Positions 23,263-34,614 of a DNA stretch of 64,000 nucleotides are shown piece after piece. The stretch comes from Phoenix dactylifera (Eukaryota; Streptophyta; Magnoliopsida; Arecales; Arecaceae). Location: NCBI RefSeq assembly GCF_009389715.1, contig NW_024067848.1, positions 62,001 through 126,000 on the forward strand, in the 5' to 3' direction. The position numbers were made by a program, and so were the translations under genes. Within the stretch, counting starts at the first letter, position 1. Every line of letters begins with the position of its first letter. The notes beneath the pieces were generated by a model that saw only the letters and a list, made by a program, of their open reading frames with translations, ran no database searches and had not been told where the DNA came from.

Positions 23263-23793
23263 GTGGCAGGGAAGGGAAGAGGGTTACGAGATGGTGTTAT
23301 TGATTAAATAATTCATGGAAGGTGAGTCGAAACAGGGGACAAAGGTGGTGGCCCCAAGGAGGAGCTTTAGGGTCATGAAGGCGACGCGGTCTGGGTTCAG
23401 AACGGTCACTAAACAGCTGGCTGCCGCGTGCTATTAACAGCTGTAACATTTAGGAAAGGTTTTCTCTTCCTACAATGGCCCTGCATCGGTAACCAGGCCA
23501 GTGACAGGGGTGGAAGGGAGCGTTTTGGATGAGAACGGGGTATTTTGGGCAAAGAGTGGGATAAGGGTTTTGAAATTTTAGAACGTTAGGAGGGGGGCAC
23601 AGGCTGGAATTTCTTGGAAATGCGTACAAGGTTTGGTTGCGTGAAGGGCAGTGCGCGTACTAATAATGATGCTTTGGATAGGGATGCGCGTACGTGCCAG
23701 CTCGGTGGGCGCTGTATCGGACACCACCTGCTCACCAGAAACTCGTGAGTTCTGGATCTGGTCACCTTCCGGTGGTCTACTGACGTATATGCA
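23263..23793. other. Upstream region of the right type 2 gene
   Basis: Moderately GC-rich promoter-side sequence up to the LINE insertion. It contains CAGCTG motifs (near 23413 and 23438). No gene was recognised. Confidence 0.4.
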
Positions 23794-23799
23794 GAGGCG

Positions 23800-23850
<51 letters not shown>

Positions 23851-25148
23851 AAAGCGGGTGTTTCATACAGTGCGGGTACGAATACACCCAATGAAGTCAA
23901 AATACAAGACCTCACGGAGTGCCAATGGCAGCTCCGCCTCTCCTACCCAAAGGGCGTACCCCGAGTGGTGGGCCACATGGCCAGCCACCCAGTCGGCTGC
24001 CCCATTGGCCTCCCTGAATACATGTTTGGCCAAAGTGGCCCCACCCTGACTCATCATCACAATATCGCGAATCAGGGGATGGTCTGTGGTCTCACCCCCC
24101 AATCCCCTCTGAATCCATCGGACAACAGTGGCCGAGTCCCCCTCCAAGATAACCGAACTGGCCCGCAAAACTGCCCTCGCATGTCGAAGGCCTGCCCAGG
24201 CGGCATGCAACTCTGCTCCAGGCACCGATGTATCGAACAACTGACAGCCACCTGCGGCCACTACCCTGGAGTGTGGGCCTCGTATGACAAAGCCTGCACC
24301 GCCCCGCGTGCCGCCATCCAGAACCGACCCATCGAAGTTGACCTTGAGGAAGCTCAGGGGTGGGGGCTCCCAGGTGAAAAACACCAACTGGGAAGCTGCC
24401 GAAGCAGGGGGGAACCCCAGGTGTCCCGAGCTATCAAAGGTCTATCTGTAGAAAGGGCGGGTCTGAACTCCAAAGCCTGTGCTCGAGCAAGCTCTGCCAC
24501 AAACCTCGGTGACACCCTGCGCTCACCGAGAGTGCGGGCATTCCTTGCCAGCCAGATCTGAAGCGCTGTGCAAGTAGCTCTGATGCCCTCCTCGCGAGTC
24601 CGTAAACTGGCTAACCACTGCCGTGTCACCCTGAGAAACTGTAGCCGCTCACTCCGGGCCCCCCGCGGGATCCCAGCCCACTGCCATGTCGTCCGCGCCC
24701 ATGTACACTGGAAGAGCACATGGTCCACTGACTCCTCAGCACCGCACGTCCCGCACTCAGCTGGGACCCCCCAACCTCGCCTGCTCAGCTCTGCTCTCGT
24801 AGGAAGTCGGCTCCAGAACACCTTCCATAGAAAGAGAGCAACCCTCGGATGAAGTCCAGACCTCCACATCCAGGTACAGTTCGGCCCCGGCTCATGCCCT
24901 GGCTGAATGGCGCGCGTGATGTCTCCCAACCTAACGCTGGCCTGGCTCGAGGTGCCCCACACCCTGACGTCTGGCCCCCCACATCCTGGTAACGGGAGGG
25001 ATCGGATCCTCGCAGCTAGGTGTACCCCGAACAATAGCCTGAGTCTGGCCTCATCCCATACTGCCCCTCCTGGTACAAGGAGATCGCACACCCGCAACCC
25101 CTCCTGATCGGATCCCATACTGCCTCTATGTTTGACACAGAGGCGGTT
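23794..25148 (-). mobile_element. 5'-truncated LINE (L1-like) on the minus strand
   Basis: The 3' end is a long poly(A), seen as a T-run at 23804-23846 on the plus strand. The body codes on the minus strand for the last part of a LINE ORF2. A zf-RVT-like domain comes first (HPRVALFLWKVFWSRLPTRA, then C..C...H....C in CGTCGAEESVDHVLFQC, about 24.6-24.9 kb). A plant LINE RNase H follows (VNFDGS, AELHAAW, EGDSATVV, REANGAADWVA, about 23.9-24.4 kb). The word GAGGCGGAAATTTTT occurs at both edges (from 23794 and 25149-25163) and is the likely target duplication. Reverse transcriptase and endonuclease are missing through 5' truncation, so it is dead on arrival. Confidence 0.88.
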
Positions 25149-25163
25149 GAGGCGGAAATTTTT

Positions 25164-25722
25164 ACATGCAGATCCTAGCGCTGAAGGACTAACTTGAATG
25201 AGAAAATAAGAGTACTCTGCTACTTTTTCCAATGCCCCATCACTCTTAAAATGTTCTTGAACTGCATCATCAATTGTGTCCGTTATGTGACCAGTTTAAT
25301 CCATTGTTCTAAGACTTCGGTTTTTTGAGAGCTCATAAACAAATGATGAAGATTGAAGGCATGAAATAGATCGAAAAGAGGTCCGTCATCTGAAAAACTA
25401 CTTATAAAAAGTGAATACCCTCTGCTCTTAAGTCTTAATATGATGACATTGTCGAACTATGCGACATTTATAATTAAATGTTTGCAATCTATTGATGCTT
25501 TTTCTCACCTCTCACTTTATCTTTTTTTAAAAAAAGTGGTAATAGGTTTAACTAACACATGAGCATTCGATTGATGTATCAACCTCTTAAACAATTATTT
25601 TTATGAACTCAAAGGACTTATAGCATTATGCATATGACGCGCATTATATAAAAAATTATGTTCACATTAGATATGCAAGCCACACCATGCCCAGCAGTAA
25701 TTCATTTTCAAAAATACAGGAC
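25164..25722. other. Intergenic stretch between the two LINE copies
   Basis: AT-rich, without recognisable gene or bounded repeat. It belongs to the original divergent intergenic region of the right-hand gene pair. Confidence 0.5.
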
Positions 25723-26930
25723 TTTTTTTTTTTTTTTGGTGAATCGACAGCTCATACTATCCTAGCATGAGTACAGCCAGCTACATCAGCATCAAGCAAG
25801 CAACATAAAGTAAAAGAAACAGAAAACTGCTGAGTCTAGAGAAACTCTCCAGAGTGATGTACAGTGAAGGAGGCAATCCAGTCAGCCGCCTGGTTCACCT
25901 TCCGAAAGACATGCCCAACCTGAAGAATCCGGCACTCCCGTAGCATTCGGCAAATATCACTCAGAAGCATGTGCTCCACCACCTCCCGCCCCCTCTCCTT
26001 GAGGCGCGCTATCGGGGAAGTTAAGTCTTCCTCCAGAATGATGCAGCCTACCTGCAAAACATAACTCGCATAAGAAAACCCCTCCCAGGCCTCGAAGGAG
26101 CGGCAACCCCCTGCTGCAATCAGTCTGGCACCATGATCTTTGATGACAAAAGCTACTCCCGCCAGATCGCCACCGCCGGGCAAGCTTCCATCGAAGTTCA
26201 CTTTTAGGTAGCCAGGAGGTGGGGGCTCCCAAGAGACAAAGACAAACCCGGACGCTGTGGTAGCGAAGAGGGGGTCTCAGATATTCCTAGCTATCCCAGA
26301 TGAATCAAGCTCAGTGGCCTTCAAGATCTCCATTGCCTGATAGAGAGCCCGCTCTACAATGGACCTCCGGGGAGCCATCCTCCCCTCAAAAACTCTGGCG
26401 TTCCTGTTCAGCCAGATATGATATGCCAGGTAGACAACAGCAGTACCCCATCCAGCAGTGCTCGGTGATCGTAAGGCAATCCTCACCTGCTGTAAAAAAT
26501 CAAAGGTAAGCCCAGGGAAGGATGCCCTCCTCCAGCCCTGAACTGCTCGTGGGCACTCAAAAAGCACATGGCTAATAGTCTCCACCGCCTCCGGACAGTT
26601 CATGCACATCCCAGACTACCTCTATCCCCCTCCTGGCCAATATCCTCCTGGTCGGCATGCAGTCCCAGACTACCTTCCAAATGAAAAGTGCCACCCACAG
26701 ATGAGCCCGCATCCTCCAAATCCACCTGCCCTCACAGCACCTGGCCGGCTCACCCTCCAACAACATCTATACATCAGCTGCCCTCATTCTAGCTGACCCA
26801 CTTGCCGCCCACACCTGCCTATCACAGCATGAGCTAAGGGTGGAAGGAGGTATGTCACACTTGGGTGGTAACGAGATCTGAGCTACAAAATAGACCCAAG
26901 CGAATCTCTACAAACTGGTCCAAGTCCGAG
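25723..26930 (-). mobile_element. Second 5'-truncated LINE of the same kind, minus strand
   Basis: A 15-base T-run at 25723-25737 marks the poly(A) end. Minus-strand coding shows a zf-RVT-like part (WVALFIWKVVWDCMPTRR, MNCPEAVETISHVLFECPRA) and an RNase H-like part (MNFDGSLPGGG, FRKVNQAADWIASF). These are the same domains in the same order as the LINE at 23794-25148, but with more decay: frame changes, and the third acidic position reads EEDLTS where its neighbour reads EGDSAT. The right boundary is a best guess from the last similarity to the first LINE. No target duplication was found. Confidence 0.78.
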
Positions 26931-29664
26931 TACTGACCCCAACAGTAACAACTGTACCCAGCTGCCCCGTTTTCTTTATAATCTTTCCCCACTTTCCTCT
27001 TTCCAGAAAGAAGAAAACAAACCCCTTTGCAATCGCTGCTCTCCGTGTCCCTCTGGCCGCAGTCCGCAGTCTCTGGTATATCCGACAACAACCTTTATAA
27101 AAACCAAGGAATTATTCGCTGCCCAAGCATTTGATTGTTTTGCTACATTATTTTGCTGTCTTCTCGTTTCTCTTGTTTGCAAGTGATAATGGAGTGGGTT
27201 CGGTTCCAAAGCTGTCACCCTTGGAGGAGATAAGTGGGCTCTGTTAGGCTCCGGCGTGTCTCATGGGTGTCTCGGCCTTCTGGTTTTGTAACTTAGGGAC
27301 GAGTGGCATTCGTAGTGTTAAGCAATCTCATTCCACCAAAATGACTTCAGAAATTTGATGTACTTTGTGCGCAGATGTAATTTGTATGCTTTATTACATG
27401 TTAGCTAGCCATTAATGGTGGCATGACAAACAACTTGAACCTTCAAAATAAGTATTATTGTTATCAACTCAGAAAGTTGCCATAATTTGGTTATTGCTTT
27501 CCATGCATAATTATAGAGTATATGTTTGTTAAATCTATTTAAGAGTTGTAGCTAGGCTTGAGACAACGATTAGGACTATAAACAAACCAAGTCCTTCCTG
27601 AACATTAATGGTTTCGGTGTAGTAGTTGGCTCCACCAAGTGCATTCGATTGAAAGCAGACAAAGCTCAAGTTTTATTTAATGATCAGCTCATTTATAAAC
27701 GAGACCCTAGAGCCAGGGAGCACGTGCACATGCTGAATGAACGCCGAAGAGGGTTGAAGTGCCATAAACTTCTGGGACTTGCTTGGAACCGTCCTCACCC
27801 AAAAAGCCATCAACTTAAGGACTCTAGTTAAGGAACCTTCCCCACCCGATACCAAGGGCATGGCCTCCCCGGGTCCTATGCTTTTCGACAGCCCCACGGA
27901 TGACCATATAACCTATATGGTAGTAGAGGTCTCCAGCCGTCTCTAGGCCACGACATATTAAACTACTATGAAGTTGTCCTTGGCTAAAGATACCAGAGAC
28001 TTTATAACCTGGATCCCAGTAGCTGTTCGCCACCAATGTTTGCTCCAGAATTCCACGGTCCACCCTTGGCATCATGTCTCACGAAACTGAGAGGAAGCAC
28101 CCTCTCATTCTCCTAATATTATATTACCATTGATATGCCTCGAAATCGACCATGGCAGACCGATCAATTAAAGCTAGAGATGCATGGAGAGTTTTTAGAA
28201 TTTCAAATTCTCTCCCTAGCTAGTAATACCTATTACAAAAATATCTGACATTACCGACGCTTTTTAATGAATTTGCCAACATGAAAATGCACTACTAGTA
28301 AAATTTCTGACACTTTCTAAAACGTCGCAAAAGCGTCGACAATTCTACCGTGGAAAAATAATTTTATGATGCTTTTATTTTGCATCGTGAGTTATAAAAA
28401 ACGACGTTTATAGGCACCACTAATTGCCTACGCTGAAGTGATTATATTAAAAAGCGTCTAAGGACTATCAAGGGGCAGTATCATCATTATCTCTATGACT
28501 ACTGGAAGCATTAGAAATCTACAAGAAAAAAATAAATACTTTAGAAGTTGAGAATACAAAAATCATAAAGTAATATAAATTATTAAACTCATCTCCTTTA
28601 TCTCTTTCTGATTGCTACCTTCAGACTACAAGACTCTGTAATGTTACTACTATATCTGGCATCATGAGTATATCTACTCACTGCAGACAACTGAGTGTGG
28701 GTAACTCTAACGCGATAACTCCTCACTCGACTATAATGCTCCGGTCCAATCAATTTAGCGAACGTCTGAGTTTTGACGTAACTGATCTAGACAACTCAAA
28801 TTAATCAAAACCATTTCCATTGATTTGTTAACTAACAATCAAATTGTAGAGCAAATATTCCAAAATTAAAAATATATATATAACTGATGAGTCCACGAGT
28901 CAAAAAAGTCATTGTAACGGTGGTGGTGTACCATTTCAGGCCAAGCACGTATTCAAAAAGGCTAATGAAGTCATGGACTAGATGTCCTCGTATGTTGCTA
29001 GTCACTTGGAGAATGCCCTTTGAGTTGGAGAGAGAGAGAGTTGCTGAGAGCACGCTGGTTACGTTCTTGTTGTTTTCTAACTTTGTTGGATGTATCGTAC
29101 TACAAATATATGAATTATCTACTTTAGCGCAAAAAAAAAAGAAAAATTATTGTAACCCGCATTATTAATTAAACATGTCCCACTGTTTAGACTTGCTCCC
29201 TGACACGTGTGGGAAACATTGAGCTGTTCTCGAGACAAACAGCCATCGCACGCTGACATAGACTGTGGACTCCCAAGGGAATGGGGCACATGCACTCGCT
29301 TAATGATCGGCTGAGATGGTTGAAAGCTAGCCATCCAATTTTGAGTCTATCTTGGAAGTTGGAATTTTCCCGACCCATTAAGCCATCCAACTGAGACTAA
29401 GCCAGGAACCCATCCCTACCCAATTCCCCGGCCACCTCTCCACGTTCTGTTCTATTAAACTACAATATTTAAGAGGCCATTGGTCTAAGATTTTGAACTT
29501 TAGATAGTCACAAAAGACCAGAGAAGGGTATAGAATGGATCCCAATTCCACTCCACATAGTGCGTTCCACAATGTCTCACGAAGCTGAGACGAAGCCCTC
29601 TTTACCTTATTTATTTTATTCCGAGTGACCAATTATTGAACGCACTCTCCCCTACTCACCTACT
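26931..29664. promoter_or_regulatory. Divergent intergenic region, right-hand gene pair (part proximal to the type 1 gene)
   Basis: About 2.7 kb with no recognised gene. It contains a perfect G-box at 29204-29209 that reads CACGTGTG, overlapping a CGTGTG brassinosteroid-response-like core, about 540 bases upstream of the ATG at 29751. It also holds a CACTA-like terminal motif (28290) and a diverged pair of short repeats (about 28030-28110 and 29510-29610). Confidence 0.45.
28290..28480 (+). repeat. CACTA-like terminal fragment
   Basis: CACTACTAGTAAAATTTCTG followed by repeated AACGTCGC/AAGCGTCG words is typical of the end of En/Spm (CACTA) elements. No matching inverted end was found, so this is a fragment or a MITE with a lost end. 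Confidence 0.35.
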
Positions 29665-29674
29665 TATATATATA
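29665..29674 (+). promoter_or_regulatory. TATA box of the right type 1 EXORDIUM-like gene
   Basis: TATATATATA about 80 bases upstream of the ATG at 29751. It is similar in form and distance to the TATA box of the left type 1 copy. Confidence 0.75.
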
Positions 29675-29750
29675 CCTCCTTTCACCACTCATCCAACTCC
29701 ATCAAAAACCTCTCCTTTCTTCCGTCTTTTGAAACCTTCCCCATTCCCAA

Positions 29751-30686
29751 ATGGCTTCAACTCAAATAGCTAGCGCCACCCTTCTAGCTCTAGTACTAGT
29801 GTGCTTGGCCCAAGTGTGCATGGGATCCAGAAAGCTAGCCACCTTGGTCCAACCAACACCACTCGAATACCACAATGGAGCAGTGCTCCAAGGTGACGTC
29901 CCCATCGCCATCCTCTGGTATGGCAAGTTCACCCCATCCCAAAAGTCCATCATCTCCGACTTCCTCCTCTCCCTCACCCCGCAACCCCACCAAAAGCTAT
30001 CAAGTCCTTCCGTGTCTCAGTGGTGGAACACCATAGATGCGGTCTATTTGAGCAAGGCTGGAATCAAGAGCTCAAAGATGACCCAAATCCTTTTGGCTGG
30101 CCAAGTCTCGGACGAGATGTGCTCTTTGGGCAAGTCCCTTACGAGAGACCAAATCTCCGAGCTGGCGGCGAAGGCTGGCCCGAAGAAGGGCGGGATCGCG
30201 TTGCTTTTAACGGCCGCGGACGTGACGGTCGAGGGGTTCTGCATGAGCCGGTGCGGGCTCCACGGCTCGGACCGGAGGTCCGGCTCGGCCTACATCTGGG
30301 TCGGCAACCCGGCGACCCAGTGCCCGGGTCAGTGCGCCTGGCCCTTCCATCAGCCGGTCTACGGGCCACAGACCCCGCCGTTAGTGGCGCCTAACGGCGA
30401 CATTGGGATTGACGGCATGGTGATGAACCTGGCAAGCATGATGGCCGGGACGGTGACCAATCCGTTCGGCGACGGATTCTACCAGGGGCCGAAGGAAGCG
30501 CCGTTGGAGGCGGCGACGGCGTGCCCGGGGGTTTATGCCAAGGGGGCGTATCCGGGATATCCCGGGGATTTGTTGGTGGACCCTACAACGGGGGCAAGCT
30601 ACAACGCGAATGGGGCCCGCGGGAGGAAGTATCTTGTCCCGGCCTTGTTTGATCCTTCGACGTCCTCCTGCTCCACCTTGGTTTAG
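29751..30686 (+). CDS. EXORDIUM-like protein (PHI-1 family), type 1, right copy
   Basis: Intronless, 311 residues. The signal peptide ends near residue 25 (QVCMG), followed by the mature PHI-1 region with [72 protein letters not shown] and SCSTLV. It is about 90% identical by eye to the left type 1 gene and has the family-typical residues where that copy deviates (Gly in SLGKSL, Tyr in HQPVYGPQ). It is therefore the better-conserved of the two. It is head-to-head with the type 2 copy at 22181, with two LINE insertions in between. The C-terminal half is nearly identical in DNA sequence to the type 2 gene at 10103. It is expected to be secreted to the cell wall. Confidence 0.96.
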   Translation: MASTQIASATLLALVLVCLAQVCMGSRKLATLVQPTPLEYHNGAVLQGDVPIAILWYGKFTPSQKSIISDFLLSLTPQPHQKLSSPSVSQWWNTIDAVYLSKAGIKSSKMTQILLAGQVSDEMCSLGKSLTRDQISELAAKAGPKKGGIALLLTAADVTVEGFCMSRCGLHGSDRRSGSAYIWVGNPATQCPGQCAWPFHQPVYGPQTPPLVAPNGDIGIDGMVMNLASMMAGTVTNPFGDGFYQGPKEAPLEAATACPGVYAKGAYPGYPGDLLVDPTTGASYNANGARGRKYLVPALFDPSTSSCSTLV

Positions 30687-30812
30687 GATTGGGATTTAGT
30701 TGTTTCTAATTGGAAGATTTGGGATTTTGAGACATGGTTTTGTATGTAGATATGGAAGAGAAGTTTGAAAAATGTAATTCTTTCATTGGTTGATGATCTC
30801 TCTATCTTGGAA

Positions 30813-30827
30813 AATAAATATAATAAA
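30813..30827 (+). terminator. Polyadenylation signals of the right type 1 gene
   Basis: Two AATAAA hexamers (30813-30818 and 30822-30827) about 130 bases after the stop codon, in an AT-rich 3' flank. This is an ordinary plant 3' UTR length. Confidence 0.55.
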
Positions 30828-32374
30828 GAGAAAAAAGTTTATCATTTTGATCTTGTCTTTGGGAAGAAGACTTGAAGGACACTACTATGATTCATTTACT
30901 ATCATTCTATCAATTGGTATCAGATTTTAGGAAGTTGGACTATTGCTTGACATGTTAGCGGCCAAAGGAAAGCCGGCTCTGTAGAAATATAACGAAGTAT
31001 GAACTTCTGCTTTAAAAAAGTTCACGTTTGACAGCATCTCAGCTCTGTACGTGCTCACTGACAATTTGGTTGGCCTGATTTTGCCCATAGAACAATACTA
31101 AAAAATATAACTTAGTTCATCTTAAGAGGCTTGATTTGCGTCAGATCTTTTGCTTGCAGCTCAACTTGTTTGGCTTGCTTTGTTGAAGTGTCAAAATATT
31201 ATGCAATTCATAGCATGGCCTGCTTCCATTCACTTGGTCATAGTTTCATCCCCGAATTTGGAGTATTTTTTTTTTGAGGCCATGTGTTTTTACTGTTCTT
31301 TGTGCAGATTCCTCCTTCATATGCTTGTCCCTTTCACTTGTTCATGTTATGAGAACCTTGAATATGGCCACTGGTTGCAGGAGAGCTCGTGATATACCAT
31401 GAGGACAAGCCTGGCCTTAACCTATGATTATTGCGGGAATTCAAAAACTTCTGACATATATGAGATCAACATCTAGAATATCCCTTGCTAATACACAATT
31501 CTTCTTTTATGATGATCAAAGGAAATTTTATAGGGTCTACAGAAGTCGAATTGAATGACAAAAGAATATTGCAAACATATACTGCAATTTGATGCTTGTA
31601 TCCTCAATCATCAAATTATCTAATGTAGTTTCAAACAAGCTGTTAATATTTTCATGCAAATAAACAAAGAACCTTTTTTTCTTGATTTTAGCCTTATCAT
31701 TTGTATTTTATTTTTGAATAAATTATAAAAATCTTTCTGTGGTTTACGTTTAATACATTTACACTCAATAATCTGTAAAATATACATTTAAATCTAATTA
31801 AATTGACCTTGTTAATGAATTAATTTACCTCATATAAAAAGTCAAAATTGCTCGAGTGAGGAAGACAATACATACATTTTTTTATATTCTTGGATGGCTG
31901 TTATATTATGTAAGATAATTTTGATTATTTTTAAAATTTTCTTACATGGCATTTGAATCCCATTTAAAGTTAATGGTTTTCTGTTAAGTTTAGATTAAAA
32001 TGTTAGAAAAAAATAAATTTTAGGAGAGTAAGCGTAGAATTTTTATCCAATTGGATGTAAATATAATTTATTCTTAATCGTAAAAAAAAATTTGTAATTT
32101 TTTTTATTTTTATCTAATATTGTACAAGTTTTAGTTCTCCATCTTGTTCGAGCAATTTATGCATTGTTCTACACTGCTCGGCCAACATCAACAGGAAGAT
32201 TGTAGTTAATTAAGCATTCAACTCCACTAAGGCTCAAAGAAACAGGCAAATTAAAATTGAAGATCTCCAGCTAAACATCGTTCCTTTCTCATCTTTCTCA
32301 TTATTCCTTTTTGGTCCTCGTGCTTCATTTGAAACACAATATTCTGAGCACCTTTCTCAAAGCAATATTTTTTC
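30828..32374. other. Intergenic stretch up to the second hAT
   Basis: Strongly AT-rich (long A/T runs around 31650-32130). No gene or bounded repeat was recognised. Confidence 0.5.
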
Positions 32375-32382
32375 TTCTGCTG

Positions 32383-33498
32383 TAGGGCTGGAAGTGGGCC
32401 GGGCCGGGTCGGGCCAAACCCCTACCCAAGCCCGGCCCTAATTTTTTTTCCGGGCTTCGGGCCGGGCCGGGGCCCGAAAAATTTTTAAGGAACAAGGCCC
32501 GAGCCCGGCCTGAGCCCGGCCCGAGCCCGGCCCGAGCCCATTTGGGCCGGCCCAGTTGGGCCCTAACCTGGGCTGGCCCGTTTGAGTAACATAGGGAAGC
32601 CAGGACCTCAAACAACGCATGAGACTATCAACCTAGAAGATAAGGCTCTTTACCAAACTCCAACAAATTGAATGGACCTATTGCCAGTTGCTGTGTCTTA
32701 AATTCTTGTCCACCAACCTGCAATAAATTCGGAAACCTGACACATTAGGTGGCTAAAAGTAATTGCATCTTGTGCTTAACAGCTATGAATAATCTCACTT
32801 CGCACATGAATTTGAAGCATCAGAGCACAGGGATGATGCCACCAACAGAATCTTGGTACTTTTGATACAGTTCTGTAAATTTGAAATATACAATACAACA
32901 AAGGTGTCCCCTTCATTCCAAAAGCTAAATACACTTGATTCGTATTATCAATCCAGAAACTGCAAAACTTATCAGGGAATGGGGTGAAATAAAAAAAAAC
33001 ATATTTCGATTACCCAAGGAGATGAATCTGCGAGAACTATATACAAGTCAAGCTTCGGAGTTTCTGGTTTTTTGCGCACTCCTCCTGCAATGTATTAGAA
33101 TAAAAAAAACTTAAGATGTGAACCATCTGCCAGCAGGGACATGGAATGCTGACAGGGAAGCAACCAGCAAACGAAAGAACTGGTGTTAGAGTATTCACTC
33201 CTGGTAACATCCCAAGTAAAAAATGAAGACAATCTGCAAACATTTTTTAGAGTGGTTTTAAACGAAATGCAAACGCGTTCGGGCTGAGTATGGGCCGCGT
33301 TCGGGCTGAGTATGGGCGCGGGCTTGGGTCGGGCCCGGGCCGGGCCAATGAGATACCCGAGCCCGGCCCGAAATAGAAATGGGCTTAATTATTCAGCCCG
33401 AGCCCGGCCCGAAATGCATTGGCCCTAGCCCATAGCCCGGCCCGCGGGCGGCCCGACCCGATGGGCTTCGGGCCGGCCCGAGCCCACTTCCAGCCCTA
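32383..33498. mobile_element. Non-autonomous hAT element (1.1 kb) with GGGCC arrays
   Basis: The left end TAGGGCTGGAAGTGGGCCGG is mirrored at the right end (ACTTCCAGCCCTA). It is flanked by a perfect 8-bp duplication TTCTGCTG (32375-32382 and 33499-33506). Both subterminal regions are arrays of GGGCC/GGCCC. The interior is AT-rich, about 800 bases, with no transposase. Confidence 0.9.
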
Positions 33499-33506
33499 TT
33501 CTGCTG

Positions 33507-34614
33507 TCAGCAGCCTAGTCCTCATGCGTTTGTTTGCAACCCTCCCCACCCTCCAAAGCCTCGTCTCTGCTGCCGTCCACATCCTCCAAAACACTTCACT
33601 CCCCTAAGAATGCTTCTGTAACTCTGCCGAACTCTATCCACATTCATGCATCTCCTTCGAAGCTCACAATGTAATCCAACGCCATTGAATCTGTGGAGAT
33701 CTCACCAAGTTTCTTTTCCCAGCCAAGCTTCTTTTCCCAGCCAAGCTTTTCTAAAACCTCAACTTGGACCCTCACCAACCAACACATAACATGGTGCACA
33801 CCATTGTTTCGTTTGGAAACCTAAACGTTGGCAAGTCTAAGACATACTTCATGGCTTCCAAGGCCAGATAGTACAAGACAAGCACTTAGATCCACCCCAG
33901 AGCAGCACGGCCGGCCCTAGGTGTTTGTCTCTCACTTAAATGCTTGTAGCCTCTGGACTCGTAGTGTTTTGGACTTGGGAAAGATGGCAAGGGATGGGTA
34001 TGCGTTTGGTTCCCATATCCCGTGAAGGGAAATTTCATACCAAATGGATTGGGTACGGAGAGTACTATCATGTCCCGGAACATGAAGGCCCACTGCCTCC
34101 CCATGCACCTTATCTACGAATTTGATTGTGTCCTTAGCCGATTACAAAGTTTGATGTCTCCAATCTCTATGCAAGCTAAAGTAAATTTTATGACAGGGAA
34201 ACGGAAACAAGACAAAGTGAGAGGAATGGAGATTCCCGTGATCCACTGTGCATCAAGGTACATTCATTTGGATTTGGATGCTGGCCTCAAACTCTACGCC
34301 GGAAATCATATTCCTTTCAATTCTTCCAATGCTTGTTCATGCACCCTACTCTCCTAGCATCGTTCTGTGGGAGCAATTCCCTCGTCCACTGTGTTCTCGC
34401 TATAATTTTTTTTTTTTAAAGAGTAGAAGAAATTATAGGCAGACGTTGAGGGTATTTCTAATAATAAATCCTCACGTGCCATGAGATCGAGCTTAAGGCA
34501 TGTGCTAGAGAACTTGATGCTAGTGATTTTGTCTTTGGCATTGTAATTTGTATCTTGCTCCAATGAGAACATCAAATTAGCCCAAGCCACTTTTCAGACA
34601 AACAAGGCTACTTA
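33507..34614. other. Intergenic stretch between hAT and LINE relic
   Basis: Mixed composition with several short open frames. None resembles a known family and no repeat ends are visible. Confidence 0.45.
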
